Assembly (NCBI GenBank): GCA_027186245.1
Contig: CP114499.1
Location: 4,035,001-4,099,000, forward strand
Direction: 5' to 3'
DNA length: 64,000 nucleotides
Origin: Coriaria nepalensis
Taxonomy: Eukaryota; Streptophyta; Magnoliopsida; Cucurbitales; Coriariaceae
Under the pieces are notes generated by a model, which searched no databases, was not told the DNA's origin, and was given only the letters and a program-made list of their open reading frames with translations. How positions within the stretch are numbered: position 1 is the first letter of the stretch; the number at the start of each line of letters is the position of its first letter. Of this stretch, positions 1 through 13,100 are shown one piece after another. The translations under genes and the position numbers were made by a program.

Positions 1-50
1 AGTGGGACAAACAACACTTTCGTTGCGAATTTTAAACCTGATTTCCAACA
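1..50 (+). mobile_element. 3' end of a long-LTR element
   Basis: The first 50 bases match the last bases of the solo LTR that ends at 19129: the same CAGTGGGAC-like start, a CTTTCG(C/T)TGCGA core and a terminal CCAACA. The rest of this LTR lies to the left of the window, so it is unknown whether it belongs to a full element. Confidence 0.7.
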
Positions 51-549
51 AACGTCTTAGGAAAAAAAAAAGATTTCAGTAACACAAAAAAAAAGGAAAA
101 AAGAAGGTGGTTTTGGTCTAAATATGTCTAGACCGAAATATCATCCAAAGATTTCAGTTCAGACTAGTATGTGACTCTTTTATTTTTTATTTTTAAATTT
201 TCTTAAATAAACATAGTAAAAATCCTAAATATTCATACAAAATAAAAACAAAGATACCAAATATTCTTATAAAATAAAATAATAAACATAATATTATAAA
301 AGTATTTTATGCTTGTGCGGGTATAATCAGATTCCAACAAGTTTTCCTATTATATCTCCGACATCTGCAATTGCCATATTTTCTTCTTGTTTGAATTTGT
401 TTACCGGTTGAAGGTATATGTTTATTATTCAGTGTTCCACTCTGTTTACACACGATGGGAGGTAGAATCACTGTTGATCGAATTCTTTCCGAAATATCCC
501 ACTCGCTAGACGATGGTACATGATAAATTAATTACGCGTATGTGTCCCT

Positions 550-2650
550 CTAATATTCAGTGAAGTAGAATGGATCACATAATGAGTATATACTCACACT
601 TATAGATTTCGCAAATACTATGGCATGTGCGCACGAGATTCTATTCAAGTCAAATACCTTACATGTGCAACTCTTTTCCCTTATATTAACAACAACTCTA
701 ATATTATTTTGTGTCACTTCAAACGTATCAACATCCACACCATTAATTTCATTGCCTGACATTCCTCTTGTCTTTTTCCGAGCAGTTTCACTACCTTAAA
801 AGTGTATAGCTCAGTATGTTGGTTTGCTTTATTTCTTTTAGTGTTGAACCAAGTCATCATCATCTTCCTAATACTTTCGAGCAATGGTACAATTGAATAT
901 TCACGTGCATCATTCAATGTAGTATTATGCGATTCATAATTATTTTTTGTCATGATATTGTATCTAAGTTCCTAAAAATAAGATCTTGACTAGTATTCAA
1001 AACCAATATCCTCCGCGTACGATGCCACACCTGGATGTGCTCTTCTGATGTCAAAGAAGTATTTATTAAAATATTCTATTGTATATGTTTCGACTTGATA
1101 TTTTGTCTCATGTGCCAAATACATGCACAATGTTTAGAATTTAAGCAAATATTTTGTATAATATTTCTAATACTCTGTGTTCGATCTGAAATAATTACTA
1201 AATTGAGAGTATCAGGTTTGAAGCTTAGTCAAGAACTAAGTTCATGATGCCTTGTTCTCTGAATCGACTATAACTTATGCTAACATATATCGTTGCATGT
1301 TACCATTTTGTGTGGCTGTAGTTACAAGCGTCCTTCTATATTTACCCTTCTAAAAGGTCCAATCGATACCAATAACCTTTCGTATTGAACGGAACCCCTT
1401 AATGGATGCCATGAAAATTAAAGAAATCTTCTTTCTCTATCCGTCTGAATTGCAGTTATTGTATCCGAAGTCACGAGTTTTATCATGGCAGAGTAACATA
1501 GTAACATTGCGTAGCTATCTTCAGTCGTACCCCAAACAAGATCACGTGCAATGGACCTTATTTTTCATGCCTTCCAATAAGTAATATTTCCTCATATTAT
1601 TTTGGGTTAAATGTTTAATCATTTCTGGAGTAGGACCCCTCATTACTACCACTAAAACTATTTATCACATGTTATCAAATTACCAATGTCGATGCTTACC
1701 GATGCTTGTGACGTGAAGAGTCTAAACTATATGTATGTTGGTCATTATAAGTACGAATTTGGAAAAGTGAACAATCTTTCTTACACGTATCACGGAGCAT
1801 CCACTTGCAATTTGAATCTACATAATCGACAACATATGTAGACTTATCTAACTTTTTCACCTTGAATTTAAATTCCATCGGATAGCATGCATCTGTAGAC
1901 GCATCTTTTGATCCTTCTTCAAATCAAAGAATTGATACAATAAAGCCCATTTATGCTCCTTGTGAAGAAGTAATAGGGAGTACATTATCGCCCTCGTCTT
2001 CATTTTCTGATTGTTGAATATCAGGTAATGGAAAATCTGGAGCAGCCATATTATCTGAAAGAGATAAAATATCGAGTATAAGTACTACTCCATTAAAGAA
2101 ATCACTCTTGTACAAACGAAAATTATGATTCATTTTATTATTGTGACAATTATCATATTCTTTCTCCGTTCTTCCAAACATGTTGTCTTCATCATCTATC
2201 TCATCCTTATTCTCTTCGTCATCCTCAACCTATATCTTGGAATCAACATATCAGTCCACATCTAGATTCGAACCCTAATTTAGATATATATTATTACTAT
2301 CAACATTACTCATAAAATTATCATTTTCATTATTACCAAAATTAGGTATGTGATGTTGCTCTCGAACATACACATCACTTCTCCCCCTCAGAATTAATGT
2401 AATATATAATGGAGATGGATTACTCGAACATGTATTATATAAAAACAATTGCATTATATAAAAATGGTTTCATATCTATCCCATATTTTATAAATATTGG
2501 ATGAGTGATCGATGACAATAACGGCTTGTATATTATTTTCATAACAGATTCACTAAGATCAATATGAATGATATTATAGATGATTTCTAACAAATCAGTG
2601 AAAGATACACCTCTCTCAACTACAATAATCTTCCATCCTTCTGCCATTTT
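550..2650 (-). pseudogene. Decayed MULE (mudrA-like) transposase
   Basis: Read on the minus strand, pieces of a Mutator-like transposase appear in the family's order. From about 2647 there is an N-terminal PB1-like stretch. At 1878-1696 is the MuDR N-terminal domain (W-M-L-R-D, then F-Q-I-R-T-Y-N-D-Q-H-T). Around 1150-1400 is the MULE transposase core, recognisable as VIGID-like, VDSENKASW-like and LVIISDR-like fragments spread over several frames. At 762-550 is the SWIM zinc finger (C-T-C-K-V-F-D-L, then C-A-H-A). The frame changes repeatedly and stops interrupt every domain, so no functional transposase is possible. Terminal inverted repeats were not found by eye. The family assignment is firm; the element ends are not. 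Confidence 0.8.
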
Positions 2651-4643
2651 TGATACGCTTTTATTGATTTCAAAGCATCATTGTCATCTTTTCATTATCT
2701 ATCAAAATATATATTAATATGAATATAAATGAATATATTTCTGTAAGAAAATAAAAAAATTTTGAGATCAATATTTAAAAAGAAATATATATATATATAT
2801 ATATATCAATCTAAATCTAAAAATAAAACGCATACAAAATCTTTAACTCTTAAAATAACTCGAGGCACGATAACAAATCTCTACACTACGACAAAGCCCA
2901 TTCAAGAAATTCCTAGATGCTGGCCCATTTGGGTTATGTTGTTTTTATTATATATTAAAAAATAAACGATCAAGCAGAAAACGAAGTTGACTTAATCATT
3001 CTTCGACTTAATCATATGATATGTTCCTGATTTAGACAAACAATAAGCCAATAAAAATAGTTTCCGACTTTGTTGTCTAATATCAAGCATCCAGACATGA
3101 ATGAGAGACCGGGGTTAGAATTTAGTCTTTTCAGATGACAAATATGACAGACTCGGACAGTGTGTGCCGGAAAAAGGGAAAACTACAGGTCGTCTTAACT
3201 TATTCTAGTACAAGAATAAAATCCCAATCCAAATTTCAATCAAATCACTTTTTTTTTTCTTTTTTTTTAATGCATGTAATGGTGATAGGTCTTGACCAAA
3301 AGAACCATTAACATGAGATCTGGCTTGTATCTCTCAAATTAAAGCAGCAAAAGAAGATAAGGAATAAAGAAACAGACAATATAAAAGCTAGGAAGCATCT
3401 TATATGTATTGTGGATGCCGGCCTTACTCAACTTCTTTTACATATCATGTTGAGAATACCACCGTACAACATTAGAAACATAAAACTAAAAGGTTAAATA
3501 TTTACGGTGATATTAGAGTTAGTCCATATATAATAGAGTAATTTTTAAATATAAATTACGTTATTCGTATAAAAAAAATTTAAAATTACATATAAGACGT
3601 GTTAAAAAGATCATACACATAATATAATTTATATAATTTACGCATATGAATCAAATATTTTGAATTCAAATGACTTGTAATGAATTACTGATAATTTTTT
3701 TTAATATTAATTATATGTGCAAGTGCATGCATGTACAATATTTGATATGGTTAATTGATTTAACTAAAAAATTTCCAAATGAAGTTTATGTTAATTTAAC
3801 TTTTAGTTGAAACATCTACTTCAAACAACGATGAGGACTAAATTTCTCTAAATTTTGGTACATAACAACGTAGCTAGCTAGCAGGTTGTTTAAACTCCTA
3901 AACTTTCACTTTCATACTCAGAAACAAAAAATAAAATAAAACAAGTACTAGTTGATATATATACATAGCTGAGATAGTGAGAAACATCGAAATTTGGCTT
4001 TAGGACCATGATTAGTAATATAGTATTATTAATTTCAATGGGTGAATTTCTCTGCAACTTCTATATAGTGCTTCTTTATCAGCATATATCTAATTAGACG
4101 AACCACTCAGATTAAGGTTGGGTTAATTTACCACGCACCTTGGTTAAATATTCCTAACCGATCGAATCTTATGATCAAGTCAAACCATGAGACATCTGAA
4201 TCATTTAACCCTTAATTTCCATGCAATCTCAGAAATTATTAATTCATCTTTTACATTGATTACAGCTTGGAATCTTGTCCTAACGTGACGAGTCCATTCA
4301 TGAAGTCTCCTTGTATAAAAAGAAAGATCTAGCTACTACACCCTAAGGATTTGATAGATCCTAAAAAATTATTTATTTATTTATATAATAATTATAATAT
4401 ATTACGATTAAGTCACATAAAATACGACCTAAAATTTCATAGGAAGCTTAACGGTGCTAGGCTCTCGAATGATCAGATCAAACTCTAGCCTGCTAGTAAC
4501 GTACGAAGTGACTAAACGTCTGCAACTAAATAATAAATTAACTGACGAAGGAATATTCAATTTTAGTAGGATCTCGTCAAGTAATAACGTCTATTAAGCA
4601 TTGACTGCTAATTAAAATTATTAAGACTAACTAAAGCAATTAA

Positions 4644-4674
<31 letters not shown>

Positions 4675-4712
4675 ATATGTATATATGTAAGTGCAATATA
4701 TATTATATATAC
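2651..4712. other. Intergenic, no gene seen
   Basis: AT-rich DNA with no coding signal that I recognise. It holds an (AT)n microsatellite at about 2784-2806 and T- and A-runs near 3250. The left copy of the segmental duplication begins at its right edge. Confidence 0.6.
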
Positions 4713-5824
4713 TGATACGGAAAAAGAGACATGTTATGTGATTACGTGCATTGATATGTGACCACATTAATGAATGATTCTTTAGCACCCTCTTGTCATC
4801 TCTCCATGTGCTTCCTCGATTGCATGGGATTCCTCAACATCATTACTTATACGACTCTTCACCCTTTCGATTTAGATCGCAGATCCTAACAAGAAAAATT
4901 TTACAGTTATATTACAATAATTACAGTATAATAAAATAACATATCTTAATTTCAGTATCATAAAAATGATAAGAATGATTATCAGTTAAAATTTAATTTT
5001 CCAATTATTCTAATGACATTATTTATCTTAATTGATAAGTGACACGTTGTAAAAGTAAACATCGACCTTTACACAAGACAAGTTAATAACTTGGGCAAGA
5101 AACATGTCTAGGCATCTTCTTACATATCTAGGCATCTTTCTAGGTCGAGCAAAGATGTAGTTGATCAGTAAGTACATGGCAATAATTGGATATTATTAAT
5201 TTAGAAACATTCTTATATATATCTAAATATATTAAATCTTGAATAATTATAAAAATTATTTTAATATAATAGATAATATAATATAATATATGATAATAAT
5301 TTATAGTTATAATTAGTTTTTTAATAACATATAATCATATAAGAATACAATAATATATTGTTAATTTAATTCATATTATTAATAAACACTTGTCATTACA
5401 ACAAGCTATATTTATAGGGACTTTTGTCTTTCTTTTCTTTTTGGCTGTCCATTTCCGAGCAGCCTTTGTTTTTTTTTTTTTTTTTTTTTTTTTGACCGCT
5501 CGTACTTGTCCTTCTTGTCTCTTTTAGGTCTTTAATAACACATCTCCATAATTAACCCAAAAACAAAAAAAGAACCTGTCAAAGTTTCTACTATTCTAAC
5601 ACATAATCAAATTGAAAATATTTTCCTTAATGCATGATAAACTAACTATTTTATGTCAAAGTTTCTTACAAGAACCTGTAATAAGTTCATAATTGAGATC
5701 AATGAGATGTATAAGTTAAAGTGATGATATTTAATCTAGATAAGATTAATTAATTATCCGGCTGTTTGTGAGTCCCAAACATGTTTGTCCACACACCCTA
5801 AACCATATAGCGGTTCCAAAACAC

Positions 5825-5861
5825 AAGAAGAAGAAGAAGAAGAAGAAGAAGAAGAAGAAGA
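5825..5861. repeat. (GAA)n microsatellite
   Basis: An uninterrupted AAG/GAA run of about 12 units in the 3' flank of the first DUF761 gene. The matching site in unit 2 (about 26005-26035) is a shorter, interrupted version, so the run expanded or shrank after duplication. A run of about 25 T lies nearby at 5469-5493. Confidence 0.9.
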
Positions 5862-6402
5862 AATATTAGATTAGATCAAAAGTTTTCTTGAAATTCAAAC
5901 CAAGGGATCAGACCTTAAATTACAGACAAATCTTTAGACAATAAATTAATGGATCCCACTTTAAACACAAATCTTCCAAAGTTGAAACCTTCTACATGTC
6001 ACCATCGCTATCTTTCCCAAAAAGAAAATTTGCACAAATATCAACAGTGCCCCCGTCCCTCCTTACGTTTTGCAGTTCTCCTCCCTTCCAAATTTCTAAT
6101 ATCAAACACAAATAAAACTACTAAAATTAATCCACCACCCAAAACATGATCATATATATGATCAGTCACTTTCCTGATCAAACCCCACCTAATTCAAAGT
6201 TCAAACCAAACAAAGGAAAAGGGAAAACTAATACAAACCATGCCTGCCATTCTTAACTGAGAAAAGAGAGTAGTACTAATTCACATAACAGGTGCGCCAT
6301 CTGATCAACTCAGTGGGTCCCACTTCTGTGCAGCTCTTAATTCATTCTTTGTCAATTCTTAATTTCTTCATTGAGAATAGTGCATGTGACAATTGCTGAT
6401 CA

Positions 6403-7074
6403 TCACATGCTTCTAGCCAGCATTTCCTGGAACTTCCTGTAAGACTCCTGCTTCTCCAACCTGAACTTCTCATGACAAGTAGCAATGAACATTTCAGCCA
6501 ATTTATCAATCTCATTGATATCTCCATGAGGTTGATGATGATGGTGATCAGCATTACTGCGATTTTCTTGAACCTTTTTCTCTTCAAGCCACTGTAGGTA
6601 ACCTGAGAGCTGTGGATTATCAGCATCATTATGATCATGTACTGCTTGATCTGTTTGAATGTTTGAGTTCCAGGTTGAATCATAATACGGAAAATGCCCT
6701 TCAAAAACGGAGGAGCTCACAGGCATGACATGAGAAGAATATCTAGTAGAGCACCAATTGTAGTGTAATCTAAACGACCCAAAGAAGATCCTGTTCTTGT
6801 TTTTCTTGTTGAATTGCCTCTTCACGGAGTAAATGAAGTTGGGTTGGTTTTCTTTGAGAGTTTCAATGATGAAAGACTTTGCTTTGCAAAGTGCTCTAGT
6901 GATACGTCTTAGGTGTGTGAAAATGAGGGTATGAATTAGGGTTTTGATTTTCATGTCGGAGCTTAGGGTTGAAGATTTTGATGATGAAGATGAGGATGAA
7001 GGTAATTTGATTGAGAAAACTTGAAGTGAGTGAAACAAGTTTGGAGTAGATGGGGCCATTTTGTGTGTGATCAT
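6403..7074 (-). CDS. DUF761 domain protein, copy A
   Basis: Intronless gene of 223 codons on the minus strand. The last 35 residues or so (I-D-K-L-A-E-M-F-I, then F-R-L-E-K-Q-E-S-Y and F-Q-E-M-L-A-R-S-M) match the C-terminal DUF761 motif of a plant family of unknown biochemical role, often called cotton-fibre expressed proteins. Residues 25-40 are Ser-rich. A basic central part (K-R-Q-F-N-K-K-N-K-N-R) and a His-rich stretch precede the motif. Two starts are possible: Met1 at 7074, or Met6 at 7059, which has the better plant context (AAAATGG). A TATA box lies 57 bases upstream of Met1. Its paralog is at 26537-27091. The family call is firm; the function is unknown. Confidence 0.85.
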   Translation of the reverse strand: MITHKMAPSTPNLFHSLQVFSIKLPSSSSSSSKSSTLSSDMKIKTLIHTLIFTHLRRITRALCKAKSFIIETLKENQPNFIYSVKRQFNKKNKNRIFFGSFRLHYNWCSTRYSSHVMPVSSSVFEGHFPYYDSTWNSNIQTDQAVHDHNDADNPQLSGYLQWLEEKKVQENRSNADHHHHQPHGDINEIDKLAEMFIATCHEKFRLEKQESYRKFQEMLARSM

Positions 7075-7130
7075 TTTTTGGAGAAAGATCAGTGAATGTG
7101 TGGGAGTGTCTAATTGGTGTAATGGGTTTG

Positions 7131-7138
7131 TTTATATA
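7131..7138 (-). promoter_or_regulatory. TATA box of DUF761 copy A
   Basis: TATATAAA on the minus strand, 57 bases upstream of the first ATG, predicts a transcript start near 7100-7108 and a leader of about 30 bases to Met1. The same box is kept in unit 2 at 27188-27195. Confidence 0.65.
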
Positions 7139-7140
7139 TG

Positions 7141-9577
7141 GGATTTTTATGATGCATGGTTGATTACCAATTTGCCCCCAGATTTTTTATTTATTATTAT
7201 TTTTATTTTTTAAAATAAGGCCACAGATATGTATATCTACCTTTTGTTGATTATCAGAATATGAAATTAAGCTTTTTGACCCTTTTTTGAATTGTAGTTT
7301 GGTATGGTAGGGGGCTTTAAAATATGTGTGAAAGCTTATCCCTAGGTTGCTTTTTTAACCACCCTTTCTCTACGATAAAGACGCGCTTATATTATTTGAA
7401 ATTTTGGTTTTATAATTAAGTATTGCAGAAAATAATGAAGGGTCATAAAAAATTGCTTGTGATACCATGAAAAAATATCATGATTCTTTATTTCTTTATC
7501 CTAAGCTTAAATGTCTTGCAAACAATCAGATACCGATGACTATCATCTTGTACGAGTTGATTAAGGGATTACGCATTGCGAACGATTAGTCGAACCTTTT
7601 CTGTACGCATACGAACGGATCAAAAACCGATCGAAAACCTGTGATAATTGACGTAGTCTACAGTATGCATGCATCCATGCATGCATGTTCTTAATTTAAT
7701 TTTCATAATAATACAAAATCATGTCCCATAGACATGTTCGTGGTGACGTTCTCTTGCTGGCGCAAAGGCCCCCCAGTAATTATTGTAAAAATATGGCAGT
7801 CTAATCTACGTGTATGAAATACAACTCATACATGACTAGATCACTACATTACTAGGCTTCAATTATTATTATTATATACGTGTACATACTACTACTACTA
7901 CTACTACTACTACACCACACATCATGTATAGATTTATAGCTGAATTTATCTTGATATATATCTGACAAAATTCATGGTCAGCTCCAAGTTATATGGTCAA
8001 ACTCTTCACATATTCAAACCAAAGTCAAAACCTACTCCAAAGTCATTGTTGAGTAAATTAGGAAGGAAACTGTACAGAAACAATTATCTGATTGATTGAT
8101 TGATTAATTCATTAATTTATATCTATAACTTTTCTAAACACTACGCAACCAAAATGATAACGTAATTAATCCGAGAAGGAAACTGTATAGAAAGAAGCTG
8201 CTGATTAATTAATTAATTACTTAAGTAATTAATTAGTTGAATTCTTAATTTTCCACACTCACCACCAAAGCAAAAAACGACAGTGTTGAAAAATAAACAA
8301 ATACTTGTGGGTTTTTGTTTTTTGTTTTGGTCATTACGTTCTTTGATAATTCTGATATCGCCATGCTCTAGAATGAAGGAAAGAAAAATTTAGCATCCTT
8401 AGCTAATCATCTTTTATTAGCAACTGATAATAAATTTAACGTTGTTAGTGACTAGCATGTTGCAATTTTCTTAATGTCGGGTTATAGATAGATAGTTTTT
8501 CCAACGCATGCTCTAATGAAACAGGTTACGTGTCGTCTATACTTTTTAGTTCAATTTTGTCAATTACATTTCCCTAACTTGCGCTACTTAAACTGTGTTC
8601 ACTGAAGTCATGGAGCCATTTGGTTTAGTTTATTCGTGAAATGGTAGTAACTCTGTTTCTTAGGCAGAAAAGTAACATCGACCCAAAAAGCAAATATAAT
8701 TCATGTTCGAATAATATATGAATAAGTTTTGCACGACTCACATTCGAACGGACGTTAAACACCAATAGAATCTATCATAAGATAAAATTTTTAAAATTCA
8801 GCAGTTTATTTATTTATTTTTTAAATTCCTCTTCAATATTAAAAATTCACTATTTGAAGGTAAATAAATATAAATTCTAAATAAATTAGAACTCCTAATT
8901 CATTAAATAAAAAAAAAATCAAGTAGAATAGAAATTCTAACAAATTAGAAATCAGAATTAATTAAAAGAAAATAAAAAAAATATATTAAATACTCCTAAA
9001 ACTATTAAATAATAAGAAAAAACTTTCAAATTCGTCCCTCATCAATTTCTAATTCGTTCAATTTGACAGAAGCTTCGAACAATATTGTCCAATTCCGACT
9101 CCGATTCTAATTCCAACCCTAACATTCAAATGCCCCCTAAAAGAACTCACAAGGTCATGATACGTATGATACTTTAGGGATCACATCCATGGTTCAATGG
9201 TGATCTTACTATATATGTGTGTTAATATTTCTCAATATTTACTTTTAGGAGAAAAATAAAGGAAAATTCTGATTAAATTCCTAAAACCTAATATAAATTA
9301 CAACAAACACAAAAAATATATAAAAATTATAATGAGCTTCCAATTTTATTAAATATGAATGATATTATTATATAACTGTTCTATAACTATTAAAATTATA
9401 ATTTTGACTTAATTAAAATTTGTTTATCCCTTATAATTTAAGTTTGATATTTTCATATCAATATTTTTGCTTTTTATTTCTTTTATTTGTTTGTTTATTA
9501 TTTCTTCCTCATCGTCACCATCATCGTCCTGTCCTTCGTGACTTAGAATTTTATTTATTTATTTATTATCTCTCCTT

Positions 9578-9612
<35 letters not shown>

Positions 9613-10367
9613 TTATTTATTTTTTTTCAATTTTTTGACCCAATCACTACCATAACAAACTACTACCACCTCTTCATACGGCACTGACTTCCATTGGAAA
9701 TCTCTCTCTCTTAAGATAATTGAGATCGCAAGACATAAAATTTTTGATCTTTTAATTTTTGCGAACCCAAACACCAGCACTCAAATCATGCAATCCATAT
9801 TATACGGAGATAAATAGACTTTCAGTGGAGGTTAGTGGTGGTGGAGGAGGTGATAGCGGCTTTGATGATTGTGGTGGTGATTGGGGAAAAAAAAGAAAAG
9901 AAAAAATTGAACACGAGATAGAATACTTAAAAATATAATATGTTTACACTAGCAGTGGAGATTGCTAGTAGCAGTGGTGGAGGAGAGTGGTAGTGGACGA
10001 TGAAGTGGAAATGGAAAAAAAAAAATCAATAAAAAATGGGTTAAAATATTAAATTCCAATTATTAATAGATTTCTACTGTGGTGGTCTTGTTCCAAAGGT
10101 TCCGGGAAACTACAATTTGTGTTTGATATTATTCCTTGCCATATATGTTGGGAAATTTGTACGTACATTCATGAAGGCATTGAGTTTAATTCTAATTTTC
10201 TCGTAGAGAAAGTTTTGAATTGGATCTAAGAGCTTAATCAATATAAGATTAGAATCTCTTCTTTATCCCCTCTTGATGGTACTATACTAATAGATTTTTG
10301 TAACATAAAATCTAATCGTACATGTGCGCCTATTATTTGTGCTTGCACTATTCTTTCTTAGGATTAT
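7141..10367. other. Non-coding part of duplication unit 1
   Basis: No gene seen. It holds an (ACT)n microsatellite at about 7887-7912, an (AT)n run near 9590-9612, and stretches shared with unit 2 (7140-7700 and 8020-8640). From 9780 to 10020 it is rich in GGTGGTGG-like purine repeats that would encode Gly-rich peptides but have no start or homology I recognise. Confidence 0.5.
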
Positions 10368-12181
10368 TGTTGGGTATGATGCTTTAAAAGCGTGTAATAA
10401 GTATACTTTTATTAAATTAATAAATATGACATTTTTTTAAATAATTATTTGAAAATATTATTATTGAATAATGTATATTAATATCAGAAAATTCCAAATA
10501 CATTTTTTATACAAGTATAATATTATATTAATACGAGATGATTGAAAGTATAGATAATGAATTAAATTATCCGCAATATGTTAAAGTATGAAATTCTTAA
10601 TTAATGGTTGCTAGTACAGTTTACTAGCATTATGAATACAAATGATTTAGATCTGGATCACTGATATAAATAGACATCTTAGTAGAAGTGCTTTATATAA
10701 TTGGATTATATAGGACTGGACCTGATATGAATTAATTCCTTATCAACTTACCGTTTGCCATAAAGAATTTTGTTCATATTAATAGATGATAATATGCAGA
10801 TCAATCTAAATCATAAGTAGTATGAACTCCTGTTTATGTTAACTGAATCTCTTGATTCACTCGTCACAATTTATTTGTAAAATAGGCTAAAGACTTTTGT
10901 TTTGCAGGTTCATTGAGATAAATGGATGAGAATATAATTTACAGATATGGAATCCACACCTTCTTCATAAAGATTGTATATTGGTTCTCTTAAGGATTAA
11001 GTTTGGAACTGAATGGTTTTGAGCTCAAATTTATAGTTAAATTTTAAATTGACCATTCACTAGTGGATTAATGGTATTTAAGGATAAAAAGATAATTAGA
11101 GTAAAACGATAATTTTGACCAGCTCTAATTATGAATCAATTATAGGATTAAATTACATGTAATGATAATATCAATAGATACTAGAGATTGCTTAGTAATT
11201 TGTTCTATAATTGCAAGAGAGCAATCTCATATTTTTAGTAAAATAATATTGAGATTAATAAATAGATTTACTAGATTAAAGAGTTAATTAATAATCTAAT
11301 TTATTGAAGTTTGGAATTATAAATTCATGATCCTCAAATCGTCTTTATAAAATATTGTATAGGGTGACAGTGACAATGGTAGAGAAAATATTTATTTGCA
11401 AAGAAAATAGTTTTCTAGGGTAAATATATAATTATGAGATAATTTGTATTAATTAGTTAATTAGAGAATTAATTAATTAAAAGATGTATTTAATATTTTT
11501 TTTATTATAATAATTTCGAAATTCACTATATATCAAACTAATAATATATTTAATTTTGAATTAAATATATTGTATGATATTAAATTGTTATGAAATATTA
11601 ATTTAATACTTTATTAGGAAAGTTAAATTTAAATTAGTTTGAAAAACTTATTTAAAAATTCAAATGAGATATGATTTAAAAATTCAAATGAGATATGATT
11701 TAATTTAAAATAGATAAGACTTTATTTTAAATTTGATTTGAAATGATTTGACAAAATCAAGGATATCACTAAAAGATATCTTATGATTTTGTCATCATTT
11801 AATATTATATTTGAATTATTAATTTAATTAATTTAAAGTGTTTAAATTAAAAATAATATTAAATAGAAAACTTGATAGAACTCTATAAATATATCATATT
11901 TTAAAATATTTAGGGATGATGAAAAGAGATCACCTTAAAGAGAGAAAATATTGTCATCTCTATATGCTCACACACGTTCTAATGTATTGAGGATCGACTT
12001 AGAAGATTATGATGTGAGTATTAACAGTCAACTTGTGTAGACAAAGGTATGAATCTCTTCATCTAGCAGTTAAAATTAATTTATATATATATAAAAGATC
12101 GTTAAAAAATTTTAATTTTTTTTTAATATATTAGTATAAACAATCGCTTCCATTATAAATTTTTAAACCAATTTTCTAACA
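10368..12181 (+). mobile_element. Solo-type long LTR (1,814 bp)
   Basis: Starts TGTTGGG and ends TTCTAACA. It follows the same course as the solo LTR at 17164-19129: the opening ATGATGCTTTAAAAGCGTG, the internal GTTGCTAGTACAGT, the TTGAGGATCGAC segment near 11990, and the CAATCGCTTCC segment near the end. Flanks are ATTAT and ATTTT, a 4/5 match that may be a decayed 5-bp target duplication. It has no internal domain or second LTR. More diverged than the 17164 copy. Confidence 0.75.
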
Positions 12182-12369
12182 ATTTTAAACTTGACGGTTC
12201 TTTTAAGCACTCTTGCACAACAAGGTGTGGTGGTGAGATAGAGATAATGGTGGTAATTTGGTGAGAGCCTTTTTGTCGTAAGCTGGATAATTCCAATAAT
12301 TTTTAATATGAAGTTATGAGTCTCTATTTTAGAATTTAGCTTACCTTTTCCAAATGGTCTCTTCATTTA

Positions 12370-12640
12370 CAGATTGAATGTGATTTAAAGTCTCTTGTTC
12401 AGACTATAAGGAAGGAGTGCTTAGATTAGACGTTCAGGGTATTTGGAGTACTAGTCAATTTTGGTTGCTTTCTTTTCCTATTTCTATTTGTTATAGAGAA
12501 TGTAATCAGGTTTCCCATTCTTTAGAAAATTTTGATTGTATTAACACTATTTATTTTGACTTTGAAGATTCTCTTCCTATTGCTGCGAAATTTTGTTTCC
12601 AGTCAAATAGGAGTGGAATTCCTTTTATTATGTTGTAACC
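12370..12640 (+). pseudogene. LINE-type RNase H remnant
   Basis: Plus-strand fragments read I-E-C-D-L-K-S-L-V-Q-T-I and, after a stop or frame break, F-P-I-S-I-C-Y-R-E-C-N-Q-V-S-H-S-L. This resembles the end of the RNase H domain of plant non-LTR retrotransposons and related reverse-transcriptase-like proteins (the R-x-C-N-x-x-A-H-x-L motif). Only the C-terminal part remains. It lies just downstream of the LTR at 10368-12181, which may have inserted into it. Confidence 0.5.
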
Positions 12641-13100
12641 TTTTTTCTTGCAATAAACAAGTAGAGGTCTGCCAAACTTCATTCTAATTCTTTTATATGG
12701 AGAATCTTAATTGCCCATAAATAAGTTATTAGGATCTTTCTTAAAAAAATAATAATAAAATATAAATTTAAAATAAATAAGATAAAAATATAATTAAAAG
12801 TTTAATATTACATTAAATTTAGAATTTTAATAATTACTTAAGAGTCTGTATAATATGTATATGATAATTTCATTCATATTTAATAAAATTTGAAGTAAAT
12901 TTAAATTTAAAATTAAATATTTATTATAATTTATATATATTTTAGATATTTATTATAATTTATACCGAAGCCAATCCTAATTACTAAAAATAAAAAAATA
13001 AAAATAAAAAACCTATAAGAAAGACGTTCAACATTCTTATATAAGACCAAATCTTAAAGACAAAATGTGTCAGTTTTCCAATTAGAAGTACTTTGAGAGC
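12641..13100. other. AT-rich spacer
   Basis: Poly-A-like and AT-rich DNA directly after the LINE remnant, consistent with a degenerated LINE 3' tail. No gene seen. Confidence 0.4.

Noticed and set aside
5949..6149. 66-codon open frame beginning M-D-P-T-L-N-T-N
   Set aside because: The homologous stretch in unit 2 (from about 26068) has an indel that changes the frame, and no family resemblance was seen. It is part of the non-coding 3' flank of the DUF761 gene.
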